Translations under genes and position numbers: made by a program
Notes under the pieces: generated by a model
Database searches by the model: none
Told to the model about the DNA's origin: nothing
What the model saw: only the letters and a program-made list of their open reading frames with translations
Source of the DNA: Halorussus caseinilyticus
GTDB lineage: Archaea > Halobacteriota > Halobacteria > Halobacteriales > Haladaptataceae
NCBI RefSeq assembly: GCF_029338395.1
Contig: NZ_CP119809.1
Location: 3,100,001 to 3,164,000 of the forward strand
Length of the DNA: 64,000 bases
Reading direction: 5' to 3'
Shown: positions 44,496 through 53,447 of the stretch, piece by piece
Numbering within the stretch: the stretch's first letter is position 1
Layout of the letters: each line of letters opens with the position of its first letter

Positions 44496-44560
44496 CCGGA
44501 ACCGAAATCGGGTCCCGCTGACCGGCGGCCGACTCCTCGACGCGCTACTCGACTGCTCTT

Positions 44561-44644
44561 CGACGCATTCGGACTACTCTCCGACGCATTCGGACTACTC
44601 TCCGACGCATTCGGACTACTCTCCGACGCATTCGGACTACTCTC
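44561..44644. repeat. 21-bp tandem repeat, four copies, at the 3' end of ilvE
   Basis: The unit cgacgcattcggactactct plus c starts at 44561, 44582, 44603 and 44624. A fifth, changed copy from 44645 is the coding end of ilvE (minus strand: ...EYVGE stop). Each unit repeats the last ilvE codons and its TAG, so the array grew from the gene's tail. Confidence 0.85.
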
Positions 44645-45572
44645 CGACGTATTCGAACCACTCTTCGTACTCGTCGGTCCGGCGGTTCACCACGTCGAAG
44701 AACCGCGACTGAATCTCCTCGGTGACGGGACCGCGACCGCCGTTTCCGATTTCCACGTTGTCCACCTTCCGGATGGGCGTGACCTCGGCGGCCGACCCGG
44801 TGAAGAACAACTCGTCGGCGGTGTTGAGTTCGCCCCGCGAGATGCTCACGTTGTCGTGGACCTCGTAGCCCATCTCCTCGGCGAGGGTGATGACCGAGTT
44901 GCGGGTGATTCCGTCGAGGATGCTCTCGGAGAGACCGGGCGTGAAGATTTCGCCGTCCTTGACCATGAAGAGGTTCTCGCCGGGACCTTCCGCGACGTTG
45001 CCCTCCTTGTTCAGGACGATGGCCTCGGCGTAGCCGTTCCGACGCGCCTCCTCGCCCGCGAGCATGCTGTTGACGTACAGGCCGGTGGTCTTGGCGTTGG
45101 TCGGAATCTGGCTGGAGGCGTGCTTGCGCCACGACGACACCATCACTTCGACGCCGTTTTCGAGCGCCTCGTCGCCGAGGTACGCGCCCCACGGCCACGC
45201 CGCGATAGCCGTCTTCGTCGGGCAGTCGCCGGGACTCACGCCGAGACTCTCGTAGCCGTAGAACGCGATGGGTCGGACGTAACACGACGCCAAGTCCTGT
45301 TCGCGGATGAGTCGCTTGGTCGCCTCGGTGAGTTCCTCGGGTTCGTGGTCGATTTCGAGGTCGTAGGGCTTGCACGAGTCGTACAGTCGGTCCAGATGCT
45401 CTTCCCAGCGGAAGATGGCCGGTCCGTTCTCGGTGTCGTAACAGCGCACGCCCTCGAAGACGCCGCTTCCGTAGTGCAGGCCGTGTGTGAGAACGTGGAT
45501 TTGGGCTTCGTCCCAATCGACGAACTCGCCGTCCATCCAAATCGTGTCCACGTCCATCTCGTCGAAGCTCAT
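44637..45572 (-). CDS. ilvE: Branched-chain amino-acid aminotransferase
   Basis: 311 aa, fold-type IV PLP enzyme for the last step of valine/leucine/isoleucine synthesis. Seen: HGLHYGSGVFEGVRCYDT near the start, the PLP lysine in AKTTGLYVNSML, VLNKEGNVAEGPGENLF, and the second phosphate contact region FFTGSAAEVTPI. The ATG at 45572 (MSFDEMDVD) is chosen over one four codons upstream. The stop falls at the edge of the 21-bp repeat array. Confidence 0.95.
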   Translation of the reverse strand: MSFDEMDVDTIWMDGEFVDWDEAQIHVLTHGLHYGSGVFEGVRCYDTENGPAIFRWEEHLDRLYDSCKPYDLEIDHEPEELTEATKRLIREQDLASCYVRPIAFYGYESLGVSPGDCPTKTAIAAWPWGAYLGDEALENGVEVMVSSWRKHASSQIPTNAKTTGLYVNSMLAGEEARRNGYAEAIVLNKEGNVAEGPGENLFMVKDGEIFTPGLSESILDGITRNSVITLAEEMGYEVHDNVSISRGELNTADELFFTGSAAEVTPIRKVDNVEIGNGGRGPVTEEIQSRFFDVVNRRTDEYEEWFEYVGE

Positions 45573-45662
45573 ACGTCCGAACAATTGGAGGCCTCCTTTA
45601 AGAGTCTTCGCGGTTCGTCACGGACGATTACCCGGGTCGAGAACGGGCAAACGCTCTGTCGG

Positions 45663-46733
45663 TTAACTGAACACGACCGGCGCGTCTTCCTCGATGCCGA
45701 ACCGGGCGTGTTCGCCGCGCTCGACCGGCGCGTCCCGGCCCTGCACGACGACTGTCACTTCTTCGACGCCCTCGCCGTCGGGTTCGACCACGTAGTTCGT
45801 CTGGTCGCCTTGGAAGTAGCGTTCGACCACCTCGCCCTCGAAGTGGCCGTCCGCGCCGTCGGCGAGGTAGAACTCCTCGGGTCGGACCGAAACCGTGACC
45901 GTGCCGTCGTCCACCTCGTCGTCGGTGGTGAACGAGATGCTTCCGGTCTCGCCGACTTCCACGACTGCGTGGCCGTTCTCCCGGTGCGCCCGGCCGTCGA
46001 ACAGGTTGGTGTCGCCGATGAAATCGGCGACGAAGGGAGTCGCGGGATTTCGATAAATCTCCTCGGGCGTTCCGACCTGCTCGATTTGCCCCTCGTTCAT
46101 CACCGCCATCCGGTCGCTGAGGGTCATGGCGACCTCTTGGTCGTGAGTGACGTAGAAGAACGCGCCTTGGGTCTTCTCGTGGATTTTCCGCAACTCGACC
46201 TGCATCTGCTTTCGCAACTTCCGGTCGAGACTCGATAGCGGTTCGTCCAGTAGCACCACGCTGGGTTCGTTCACGAGTGCGCGAGCGAGCGCGACCCGCT
46301 GTTGCTGGCCGCCCGACAGTTCGGTCGGGTTCCGGTCCTCGTACCCGCCGAGGTCCACGAGTTCGAGGTACTCCGACGCCTTCTGCTTCCGCTCGGCCTT
46401 GCCGACTCCTGACTTCTTGAGACCGTAGCCGACGTTCTCGCCGACCGACATGTGCGGGAACAGCGAGAGGTGCTGGAAGACGAGGTTGGTGTCCCGTTCC
46501 TCCGGCGGGACGCCCGCCACGTCGTACCCGGCTAGCCTGACCGTCCCCGAAGTCGGAGTCTCGAACCCGCTTATCATCCGGAGCGTGGTGGTCTTGCCAC
46601 ACCCCGACGGCCCGACCAGCGAGAAGAACTCCCCGCTCCGTACCGTCAGGTCGATGCCGTCCACGGCCGTCACGTCGCCGAACTCCTTGCGAACGTCTCG
46701 GAGTTCGATTAGCTCCTTGGTACCTTCCATCAT
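45663..46733 (-). CDS. ABC transporter ATP-binding protein (polyamine PotA type)
   Basis: 356 aa. Nucleotide-binding domain with Walker [16 protein letters not shown]-loop region LVFQHLSLFPHM, signature [15 protein letters not shown], Walker B VVLLDEPLSSLD and the switch His in YVTHDQEVA, then a C-terminal TOBE domain (about residues 250-345), the usual PotA/CysA layout. It is divergent from the binding protein and permease genes, with which it should form one uptake system. Two adjacent ATGs at the start are equivalent. Confidence 0.93.
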   Translation of the reverse strand: MMEGTKELIELRDVRKEFGDVTAVDGIDLTVRSGEFFSLVGPSGCGKTTTLRMISGFETPTSGTVRLAGYDVAGVPPEERDTNLVFQHLSLFPHMSVGENVGYGLKKSGVGKAERKQKASEYLELVDLGGYEDRNPTELSGGQQQRVALARALVNEPSVVLLDEPLSSLDRKLRKQMQVELRKIHEKTQGAFFYVTHDQEVAMTLSDRMAVMNEGQIEQVGTPEEIYRNPATPFVADFIGDTNLFDGRAHRENGHAVVEVGETGSISFTTDDEVDDGTVTVSVRPEEFYLADGADGHFEGEVVERYFQGDQTNYVVEPDGEGVEEVTVVVQGRDAPVERGEHARFGIEEDAPVVFS

Positions 46734-46744
46734 GGGTTATTTTC

Positions 46745-46860
46745 CCAAGTTCACATTATAAAGGTACTGGTGTAATTTGTGATTTGCCCGAAACTTTTCT
46801 GATTTTACACGATAAATTACTAATAGTCAACTCTCTTTTTGGAGAAGATTTAATACGCGC
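46745..46860. promoter_or_regulatory. Divergent promoters of the polyamine-type transporter genes
   Basis: On the minus strand, tttataatgt (about 46752-46761) is about 25 bp from the 46733 start. On the plus strand, gatttaatac (about 46847-46856) is about 30 bp before 46885. AT-rich DNA in between (46790-46830). Confidence 0.55.
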
Positions 46861-46884
46861 CGGTTGGGGGTAAGTAACGTGGCT

Positions 46885-48009
46885 ATGTCAGGCAATGGCA
46901 AATCCGGGTCGAACGAAGAGAGCGGGCGACCGAACAGACGGACGTTTCTGAAAGCGACCGGTGCCGCTGGACTCGCGGCCTCTGCGGGTTGTCTCGGTGG
47001 CGGCGGTGGCGGCGGAACGCCGACCATCAACGTCTACACGTGGGAGGAGTACGCCGACTTCAAGGACGAAATCGAGAGCCGACTCGACGTGGAACTCAAG
47101 ATTACGAAGGGCACGTCGTCGGCCAAGATGTTCTCGGCGTTCAACTCCGGGCAGGACGAGCAGTACGACATCGTGGTTCCCAACAACAACTACATCCCGA
47201 AACTGGTTCAGGCCGACCTCGTTGCGCCGATGCCCGAGGACGTGGTGTCGAACTTCGGCGACATATACGGGAAGTTCGACGAGTTCGCCAACTCCCAGTT
47301 CTCCAAAGACGGCGACATCTACGGCGTGCCGATTCGGTTCGGGTGGTACGGCGTCTCCTACGACACCCGCGAGATTTCGGACCCCGAGACCAGTTACTCC
47401 GAACTCTGGAACGAGAAGAACAAGGGCGGCGTCGTGATGTACGACAACCACTTCAAGTCGATGAGCGCGGCGGCCCTCCTGCTCGGGTACACCGACGCTT
47501 TCGAGGGGAGCAAGGTGTCGCTCTCGGAGGACCAAATCGAGAAGGTCAAGCAGAAACTCATTGAACAGAAGTCTCTGCTTCAGGGGTACATCGCCGCGGA
47601 CCCGACCTACATCAAGTCGCTCCGACAGGGCAACCACACCATCGGCCTGTCGGGTCGCAACGAAATCGTGGAGATGTGGGACAACGGCGACGACTGGGTG
47701 GACTACTACGTCCCCGACGAGGGGTCGCTGGCGTGGTTCGAGGGCGCGGCGGTCTCGAAGAAGTCCGACAACAAGGAACTGGCGTGGAAGGTCATCAACG
47801 AGTACATCTCGCCGGAAATCGGCGCGGACCTCGCCAAGGTGGGCTACTCGCCGAGTTGCAACCCCAACACGCAGGAACACCTCAGCGACGCCGAGAACGA
47901 ACTCTACGGCTCTGTCGACCCCGAGCGACTCGACGGGTTCATCCCGTTCAAGGCAGTCGAGAACGAGGACGCGTGGGTCTCGGCGTGGGAAGAGGTCAAG
48001 ACGGCGTAA
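46885..48009 (+). CDS. Extracellular solute-binding lipoprotein (spermidine/putrescine PotD type)
   Basis: 374 aa. Tat signal NRRTFLKATGAAGLAASAGC with lipobox, Gly-rich spacer, then the type II periplasmic-binding fold typical of PotD: INVYTWEEYADF near the start, YDIVVPNNNYIPKL, YGVPIRFGWYGVSYDT and SNPNTQ-like end (SPSCNPNTQEHL). Binds polyamines or related amines outside the cell. The ATG at 46885 is preferred over upstream GTG/TTG. First gene of the run to the aminotransferase. Confidence 0.92.
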   Translation: MSGNGKSGSNEESGRPNRRTFLKATGAAGLAASAGCLGGGGGGGTPTINVYTWEEYADFKDEIESRLDVELKITKGTSSAKMFSAFNSGQDEQYDIVVPNNNYIPKLVQADLVAPMPEDVVSNFGDIYGKFDEFANSQFSKDGDIYGVPIRFGWYGVSYDTREISDPETSYSELWNEKNKGGVVMYDNHFKSMSAAALLLGYTDAFEGSKVSLSEDQIEKVKQKLIEQKSLLQGYIAADPTYIKSLRQGNHTIGLSGRNEIVEMWDNGDDWVDYYVPDEGSLAWFEGAAVSKKSDNKELAWKVINEYISPEIGADLAKVGYSPSCNPNTQEHLSDAENELYGSVDPERLDGFIPFKAVENEDAWVSAWEEVKTA

Positions 48010-48030
48010 CTACTCGTTTCCCTCTCACCA

Positions 48031-48954
48031 ATGTCAAGCGAAACCGGTCTCACGATTCGCCAACGACTGTTGCGCACGTTTAGCGTACAGTCCCGAAAGC
48101 TCGGTCTCACTCTCTCCCCGAGCATCGTCTGGCTTCTCCTGCTCTTGCTCGCGCCGCTGACGTTCATGGTGACGATGAGTTTCATGAACGTCAACGACGC
48201 CTACCAAATCATCTGGGAACCGACGCTGGACAACTACGGCCAGTTGTTCGCGGGTGACGGCCCGTTCTGGGAAACGTCGTTCTTCCAGTCGCTGTTGCTG
48301 TCCTACGAGATTGCGCTCGTGACGACGATACTCAGCCTCGTGCTGGCGTTCCCGCTCGCGTACCTGCTGGCGCGACGCGGCGGCACGACGTTCAAAGTCG
48401 TCATCTTCCTCGTGTTGTTGCCGTTCTTCACGATGTACCTCGTGCGGGCCTACTCGTGGTTCCTGATGTTCGGGCCGAGCGGAGCCATCAACAGCACGCT
48501 CATAAAACTCGGACTGGTGAGCGAACCCGTCGCGGCGTTCAACTTCGGGAAGACCGCCATCATCGTCGGGTTGACCCACGCCTACTTCCCGTACATGTTG
48601 CTGTCGCTGTACGCCAGCCTCGACGGACTCGACTTCTCGCTGGTCGAGGCGGCCCGCGACCTCGGCGCGAGTCGGGCCGAGACGCTGAAAGACGTTATCC
48701 TGCCGCTGGTGATGCCGGGCATCATCAGCGGGAGTCTGTTCGTGTTCGTGCCGAGTCTTGGCGCGTTCATCACGCCGCGGTTCCTCGGTCAGGGCCGCGT
48801 CCTGATGATTGGACAACTCATCGAGGAGCGAATCAACTCGCTGTACGCCATCGACTACGGGAGCGCGGCGTCGATGTTCATCGTCGTCTCCATCGCGCTG
48901 GCGTTCGCGGTGGCGTTCAGGTACGTCAGCATCGAAGACCTCGGAGGTGTCTGA
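48031..48954 (+). CDS. ABC transporter permease (PotB type)
   Basis: 307 aa, six membrane segments. N-terminal arm, then SPSIVWLLLLLLAPLTFMVTMSF. EAA loop: LVEAARDLGASRAETLKDVILPLVMPG. The length and the loop match spermidine/putrescine permeases. The next permease gene begins two bases after the stop. Confidence 0.93.
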   Translation: MSSETGLTIRQRLLRTFSVQSRKLGLTLSPSIVWLLLLLLAPLTFMVTMSFMNVNDAYQIIWEPTLDNYGQLFAGDGPFWETSFFQSLLLSYEIALVTTILSLVLAFPLAYLLARRGGTTFKVVIFLVLLPFFTMYLVRAYSWFLMFGPSGAINSTLIKLGLVSEPVAAFNFGKTAIIVGLTHAYFPYMLLSLYASLDGLDFSLVEAARDLGASRAETLKDVILPLVMPGIISGSLFVFVPSLGAFITPRFLGQGRVLMIGQLIEERINSLYAIDYGSAASMFIVVSIALAFAVAFRYVSIEDLGGV

Positions 48955-48955
48955 G

Positions 48956-49828
48956 ATGGCGACCGAAACCGACGGAGCGGTCGATACCGGGACGCTCGGC
49001 GCTATCTTCGGCGACGAGCAGAAGGAGAAGATTCTGAAGTACAGTCTGTACGCCATCGCGGGCGCACTGCTGGTGTTCCTCTGGATACCGCTGGTCGTGA
49101 TGGTCGTCCTCTCGTTCGCGGTCAACGCCAGCACGTTCTTCCCGTTCCGCGGGTTCACGCTGGCCCACTACACCGCGACGTTCGCGGACGAGGCGTTGAT
49201 GTCCGCACTCTGGAACAGCGTCCAGATTGCGACGATTTCGGCGACCATCGCCACGATACTCGGCGTCCTCGCTAGCTTCGCGCTGGCGCGCTACGACTTC
49301 CCCTACAAGGAAGTGTACCGCACCTTCGGTATCCTGCCGATGGTGATTCCGGGCGTCGTGTTGGGCATCGCCCTACTCATCTACTTCCGGACGCTCCTCG
49401 GCGTGACGCCCGGATTCGTGACGGTGGTGCTGACCCACAGCGTGTACGGATTCCCGTTCGTGTTGCTCATCGTGACCTCGCGGTTGTACACCTTCGACGA
49501 GTCGCTGGAGGAGGCGGCCCGCGACTTGGGGGCCGACCCACTTACCGTGTTCCGGGACGTAACGCTTCCCGTCGTGTTGCCAGCGGTGGGTGCCGGATTC
49601 CTGTTCGCGTGGATTCGGTCGTTCGAGGACTTCATCCGGGCCTTTTTCGTCCGCGGGACGATGGACGTGCTGACCACCTCGATGTTCTCGATGATTAAGT
49701 ACGGCACCGCCCCGAAGATGAACGCCATCTCGTCGTTCATCGTCTTCGTCATCGCCGTCGTCCTCGCGGTGGCGATGAACGTCGGCAACGTCACCGAGTA
49801 CGTGGCCGGGACGGAGGGAGATTCGTGA
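48956..49828 (+). CDS. ABC transporter permease (PotC type)
   Basis: 290 aa, six membrane segments. Start chosen at ATG 48956 (MATETDGAVDTG), just after the stop of the first permease; the frame is open further back inside that gene. EAA loop: SLEEAARDLGADPLTVFRDVTLPVVLP. The stop overlaps the aminotransferase GTG start by four bases. Confidence 0.93.
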   Translation: MATETDGAVDTGTLGAIFGDEQKEKILKYSLYAIAGALLVFLWIPLVVMVVLSFAVNASTFFPFRGFTLAHYTATFADEALMSALWNSVQIATISATIATILGVLASFALARYDFPYKEVYRTFGILPMVIPGVVLGIALLIYFRTLLGVTPGFVTVVLTHSVYGFPFVLLIVTSRLYTFDESLEEAARDLGADPLTVFRDVTLPVVLPAVGAGFLFAWIRSFEDFIRAFFVRGTMDVLTTSMFSMIKYGTAPKMNAISSFIVFVIAVVLAVAMNVGNVTEYVAGTEGDS

Positions 49829-51156
49829 CAGGAGACCGGACGAACCGACTAGTCTCGCGCGCCCGCGAAGTCGTTCCCGGCGGCGCGCAGACGGGACTCA
49901 GAGAACAGGCGTACTACCCGGAAGACATCGCGTTCGAGGCCGCCGAGGGCGCGACCCTCACGACCGTCGAGGGCGAGGAGTTGACCGACTACCACATGGC
50001 GTTCGGGCCGATAATCCTCGGGCACGGCCGCGAGGAGGTGGACGCCGCGGCCAAGCGCGCAATCGACGCGGGCGTCCTCTACGGGGCCGCGACGACCGAA
50101 CTCGAAGTCGAGGTGGCCGAGCGACTGGTGGACCTCCTGCCGAGCGTCGAGATGGTCAACTTCTGCAACAGCGGTAGCGAGGCCACCTACCACGCGATTC
50201 GACTCGCCAGAGCCTACACCGGCAACGAGAAGGTGCTGAAGTTCGAGGGGTGTTACCACGGCTGGCACGACTACGTAGATATGAGCGTCTACCCGCCGGA
50301 GGAAGAACTCGCGGGCCGGGACGACGGGCCGGAAATCGACCCGTACCCCGAGTCCGACGGGATGCTCTCGGCGGCGTTGGACAACACCGTCGTCGTGCCG
50401 TTCAACGACCCCGAGGCGTTCCGCGAGGCGATGGCGACCCACGGCGACGAACTCGCGGGCGTCATCCTCGAACCCGTGCCTCACTCGGTCGGGTGTCTCG
50501 AACCCACCGAGGCGTTCCTCGACGCGCTCGAATCGGAGACCGACGACCGGGACGTGCCCCTCGTGTTCGACGAGGTGATTACGGCGTTCCGCCACTCGGC
50601 CGACGGCATGCAGGCGGAGTTGGGCGTCTCCCCCGACTTGACCTGCGTGGCGAAGGCGATGGGCAACGGCTATCCGGTCGCGGCGGTCGGCGGCCGGGAA
50701 GACCTGCTCTCGCAGGCGGGCGGCGACAACAAGTCGGGCGTCGTCATCAGCGGTACCTACTCGGGCAGTCCGGTGGGTCTCGCGGCCGCGAAAGAGACGC
50801 TCGACCTCGTGGCGTCCGAAGACGTTCCCGCCTACGTCACCGACCTCGGCGACCGATACCGGGCGGGTCTCGCCGACCTGTTGGACGACCACGGCGTCGA
50901 GGGCCGGGTCGTCGGCTACCGGAGCATCTTCGGTCTCCAGTTCGGCGCGAGCGAGCGACCGCTGACCTACGAGGACGTGGCCGAACTCGACGAAGAGCGG
51001 TTCCGCGAGTTCGCCGCGGGGATGCGCGAGCGCGGTCACTTCTTCACGCCGAACCCCTACAAGCGCCACCACCTCTCGCTGGCCCACACCGACGACCACC
51101 TCGCGGCGTATCTGGACGACGCCGACGCGGTGTTGGCGGACCTCTCGCGGCGCTAG
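49825..51156 (+). CDS. Class III aminotransferase (glutamate-1-semialdehyde aminomutase-like)
   Basis: 443 aa, GTG start at 49825 overlapping the permease stop (gtga). PLP fold-type I enzyme: FCNSGSEATYHAIRLARAYTGNEKV, YHGWHDY, DEVITAFR, the PLP lysine in CVAKAMGNGYPVAAVGG and GTYSGSP. It resembles HemL-like enzymes but its place at the end of a polyamine-type transport operon suggests that it transaminates the imported amine or amino acid. The haem-pathway HemL is usually elsewhere. Confidence 0.9.
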   Translation: MTGDRTNRLVSRAREVVPGGAQTGLREQAYYPEDIAFEAAEGATLTTVEGEELTDYHMAFGPIILGHGREEVDAAAKRAIDAGVLYGAATTELEVEVAERLVDLLPSVEMVNFCNSGSEATYHAIRLARAYTGNEKVLKFEGCYHGWHDYVDMSVYPPEEELAGRDDGPEIDPYPESDGMLSAALDNTVVVPFNDPEAFREAMATHGDELAGVILEPVPHSVGCLEPTEAFLDALESETDDRDVPLVFDEVITAFRHSADGMQAELGVSPDLTCVAKAMGNGYPVAAVGGREDLLSQAGGDNKSGVVISGTYSGSPVGLAAAKETLDLVASEDVPAYVTDLGDRYRAGLADLLDDHGVEGRVVGYRSIFGLQFGASERPLTYEDVAELDEERFREFAAGMRERGHFFTPNPYKRHHLSLAHTDDHLAAYLDDADAVLADLSRR

Positions 51157-51647
51157 CCGAACAACTCCGTCAGGTCCTCGTCGTCGTAGTTGACCAGCAG
51201 TCGCGGTTCGTCCTTGAAACTCCGCAGGACGACGTTCGTCACCGAGTTCTCCACGCCGTCGATGCTGATGATGTTGTCCACGAGTTGCTGGAGGTGGTCG
51301 TGGTCTTTCACCTTCGAGATGACGTAGAACGACATCTCGCCCAGCATGAAGTAGACGTTCTGGACGCCCGAGAGGTCGGTCAACTCGTCGGCTATCTCCT
51401 CGTACTCCGGCCCGTAGGAACTCTCGATTTCGGTGATAGCGGTGAGTTCGAGTCCCAGTTTCCGCGCGTCGAGGTCGGCCACCGTGCCGTTCAGTATCCC
51501 CATCTCTCGGTAGTTTTCGAGTCGGTAGTACACCGTCGAGGGACTCACGTCGAGTTCCTCGCTGGTCGCCTCGACATCGATGTCGCCCTCCCGGTCGAGT
51601 CGGCGGAGCAGTTCGAAGTCGGTCTCGTCGAGGTTCACGTCCACCAT
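51153..51647 (-). CDS. Lrp/AsnC family transcriptional regulator
   Basis: 164 aa from the ATG at 51647 (MVDVNLDETDFELL). N-terminal HTH (VDVEATSEELDVSPSTVYYRLENY) and C-terminal RAM ligand domain (LELTAITEIESSYGPEYEEIADEL..VYFMLGEMSFYVISKV). Its end overlaps the aminotransferase gene end by four bases, tail to tail. It may sense the amino acid or amine handled by the operon next door. Confidence 0.92.
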   Translation of the reverse strand: MVDVNLDETDFELLRRLDREGDIDVEATSEELDVSPSTVYYRLENYREMGILNGTVADLDARKLGLELTAITEIESSYGPEYEEIADELTDLSGVQNVYFMLGEMSFYVISKVKDHDHLQQLVDNIISIDGVENSVTNVVLRSFKDEPRLLVNYDDEDLTELFG

Positions 51648-51927
51648 CTGTCTGCCGTTTATCTGCGGGGACCGTGCGACTGTAAACATTATCACCCGTC
51701 AGGAAAACGACGACGGCGCATCGCACGGAAACGAACCCGCCGACGGTGACGAACTGCGAGGGCCACCGCGAGCGTCGGCGGAAATGGCGCGAGGTTCGGG
51801 CCGCGATTGCGGCGCTTCGAGCGCCGCAATCGCAGACGCCGCGAGGAAACCGATACCGTTCTCTAACGATTGAAGATATGGCTGAAAGAAACGAAATAGG
51901 GTCTCAAAGAACGATGGAGATTGCTTG
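51648..51927. other. Intergenic region between Lrp and ribB
   Basis: 280 bp. The hairpin at 51803-51833 lies on the 3' side of ribB; AT-rich DNA is at 51870-51925. No gene recognised. Confidence 0.5.
51803..51833. terminator. Perfect 14-bp hairpin, triloop TCG
   Basis: GCGATTGCGGCGCT (51803-51816) pairs exactly with 51820-51833. It lies 95 bp downstream of the ribB stop (minus strand). Confidence 0.5.
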
Positions 51928-52584
51928 CTAGCCGAGTCGGTCGATGATTTCCGAGCCTTCGAGGTACGGCAGGCCGTGGCGGTCGGCGTAGGCCTTCGCG
52001 TCGTCGGGCGAGAGCGCCCCGCCGGTCTCGCCGTCGAGCATCTCGCAGACGACGACGGCCGGTTCCCGGTCGGCGGCGGCGGCCAGCGCGATGCCGAGTT
52101 CGGTGTGGCCCTCGCGGTCGGCCAACAGGTCCGGAGCGGCCCGCAGGAGGTGGACGTGGCCCGGCGCGCGGAACTCGTCGGCGAAGTCGGTCCCGCTCGG
52201 ATTCTCCGCGGCGGCCGCGAGTTCGGTGATGGTCGTCGCGCGGTCCTCGTCGGTGATGCCGGTGTAGGTGTCGCGGTGGTTCACCGGGAGCGAGAACGAC
52301 GACCGCTCGTCGTAGCCCAACTCGTGGTCCGCGCTCGCGGGGTGGTCCAGCGCCTCGCCGAGGAACGGCAGGTCGAACGCCTCGGCCACCTCGTCGGCGA
52401 GTGCGATGCAGACTAGCCCTCCGGCGTCGTTGCGCAGGCGCGACACGTCCTCGGGCGTGACCGCGCCCGCGGGGTAAATCAGGTCGGTCTCGCCCTCACG
52501 GTCGGCGGCGTCGTGGACGAGGACGGGCGACCCCTCGCCGAACGCCTCGACTGCGGCCTCGACGCCTGCGGCGGCCTGACTCAT
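51928..52584 (-). CDS. ribB: 3,4-dihydroxy-2-butanone-4-phosphate synthase
   Basis: 218 aa. Makes the four-carbon unit of riboflavin from ribulose-5-phosphate. Seen: the metal/substrate motif [28 protein letters not shown], and [25 protein letters not shown] near the end, the standard RibB pattern (no GTP cyclohydrolase fusion). The ATG at 52584 overlaps the rbkR stop by four bases, so the two genes are translationally coupled. Confidence 0.95.
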   Translation of the reverse strand: MSQAAAGVEAAVEAFGEGSPVLVHDAADREGETDLIYPAGAVTPEDVSRLRNDAGGLVCIALADEVAEAFDLPFLGEALDHPASADHELGYDERSSFSLPVNHRDTYTGITDEDRATTITELAAAAENPSGTDFADEFRAPGHVHLLRAAPDLLADREGHTELGIALAAAADREPAVVVCEMLDGETGGALSPDDAKAYADRHGLPYLEGSEIIDRLG

Positions 52585-53288
52585 GCTCGCTCCTCGACGT
52601 GGACGGTAACGTGGTCGCCGTCTTCGAGTCCGAGCGTCTCCCGGAGTTTCTCGGGAGCGATGACCTCCAACTGGTCTTCGTCGTGGTGGGTTCGCTCGGG
52701 CGCGATGGTGTGGGCCTGTTCGTACACCTCGCCGCTCTGGGTCTCGACCACGGCGGGGTAGCACACCGCCGGGCCGTAGGTTCGGTCGTCGTCCTCCCAC
52801 CCGTCGATGGGTACGGGGTCCAGCGCCTCCATCGCCGACCGAGCGCGGATGCTCTCGTCGGTCAACTCGACGTTCAGCGTCCCGAGGAACGGTTCGTAGC
52901 CCAGTCGGTCCTCGAACTGTTCCATGTAACCCGGAAGCGAGATGTAGTGGCGGCCCTCGCCCATGCCGCTGGTGACGGTGCCCGTCAGGTCAACTCCGGC
53001 GGGCGTCTCGAAGATGCGCCGGTAGTCCTCGTACTCGCGCTTGAGCGCCCACTCGCCGTCTTCGGTGATGGTAATCCACTGCCCGTCGCTGACCATCTCG
53101 CGCTCCACGAGACCCGCGTCGTCCAGTCCTTGGAGTCGCCGGGAGGCGGTCTGGTTCGAGGCGTCGAGTCGCTCGGCGAGACCGGAACACGAGACCTTTA
53201 TCTCGCCGTCTAACCCGCCGTCGAGGGCGAGCAGTTTGAGCGCCGCGAGTTCGTCGTACCCGACTGCGCGCGGCCGTGTCGCTGACAT
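52581..53288 (-). CDS. rbkR: Bifunctional regulator / CTP-dependent riboflavin kinase
   Basis: 235 aa. N-terminal winged HTH ([23 protein letters not shown]) and C-terminal DUF120-type kinase: [18 protein letters not shown]...[13 protein letters not shown], then [17 protein letters not shown]. In archaea the fusion makes FMN with CTP and represses riboflavin genes (RbkR). The ATG at 53288 is preferred over one 11 codons upstream. Heads the rbkR-ribB pair; its operator should lie in 53289-53345. Confidence 0.93.
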   Translation of the reverse strand: MSATRPRAVGYDELAALKLLALDGGLDGEIKVSCSGLAERLDASNQTASRRLQGLDDAGLVEREMVSDGQWITITEDGEWALKREYEDYRRIFETPAGVDLTGTVTSGMGEGRHYISLPGYMEQFEDRLGYEPFLGTLNVELTDESIRARSAMEALDPVPIDGWEDDDRTYGPAVCYPAVVETQSGEVYEQAHTIAPERTHHDEDQLEVIAPEKLRETLGLEDGDHVTVHVEERA

Positions 53289-53447
53289 ACTCGAAACTCT
53301 AGCCGGAACTCGTTTAAGCATACCGGATTCGGTACTCGTAACAGAATTGTTTGCCTCTGGTCGGTGCGCGCGGCCTCGGCTATCCGGCGTCGGATTCGAC
53401 GCGCGAAAAATGACGGTTCGATTCGGGACGAGACGGCGGTTCCGTTC
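53289..53447. other. Promoter region of rbkR-ribB
   Basis: On the minus strand, ggtatgcttaaacgag (53308-53323) is a TATA-type element about 25-30 bp before 53288, between CCGG steps that could form part of an RbkR operator. No gene seen. Confidence 0.45.

Noticed and set aside
44545-45540. 331-codon minus-strand frame with a repeated Arg-rich tail
   Set aside because: Out-of-frame reading of ilvE and its 21-bp repeat array; ilvE is supported by PLP motifs.
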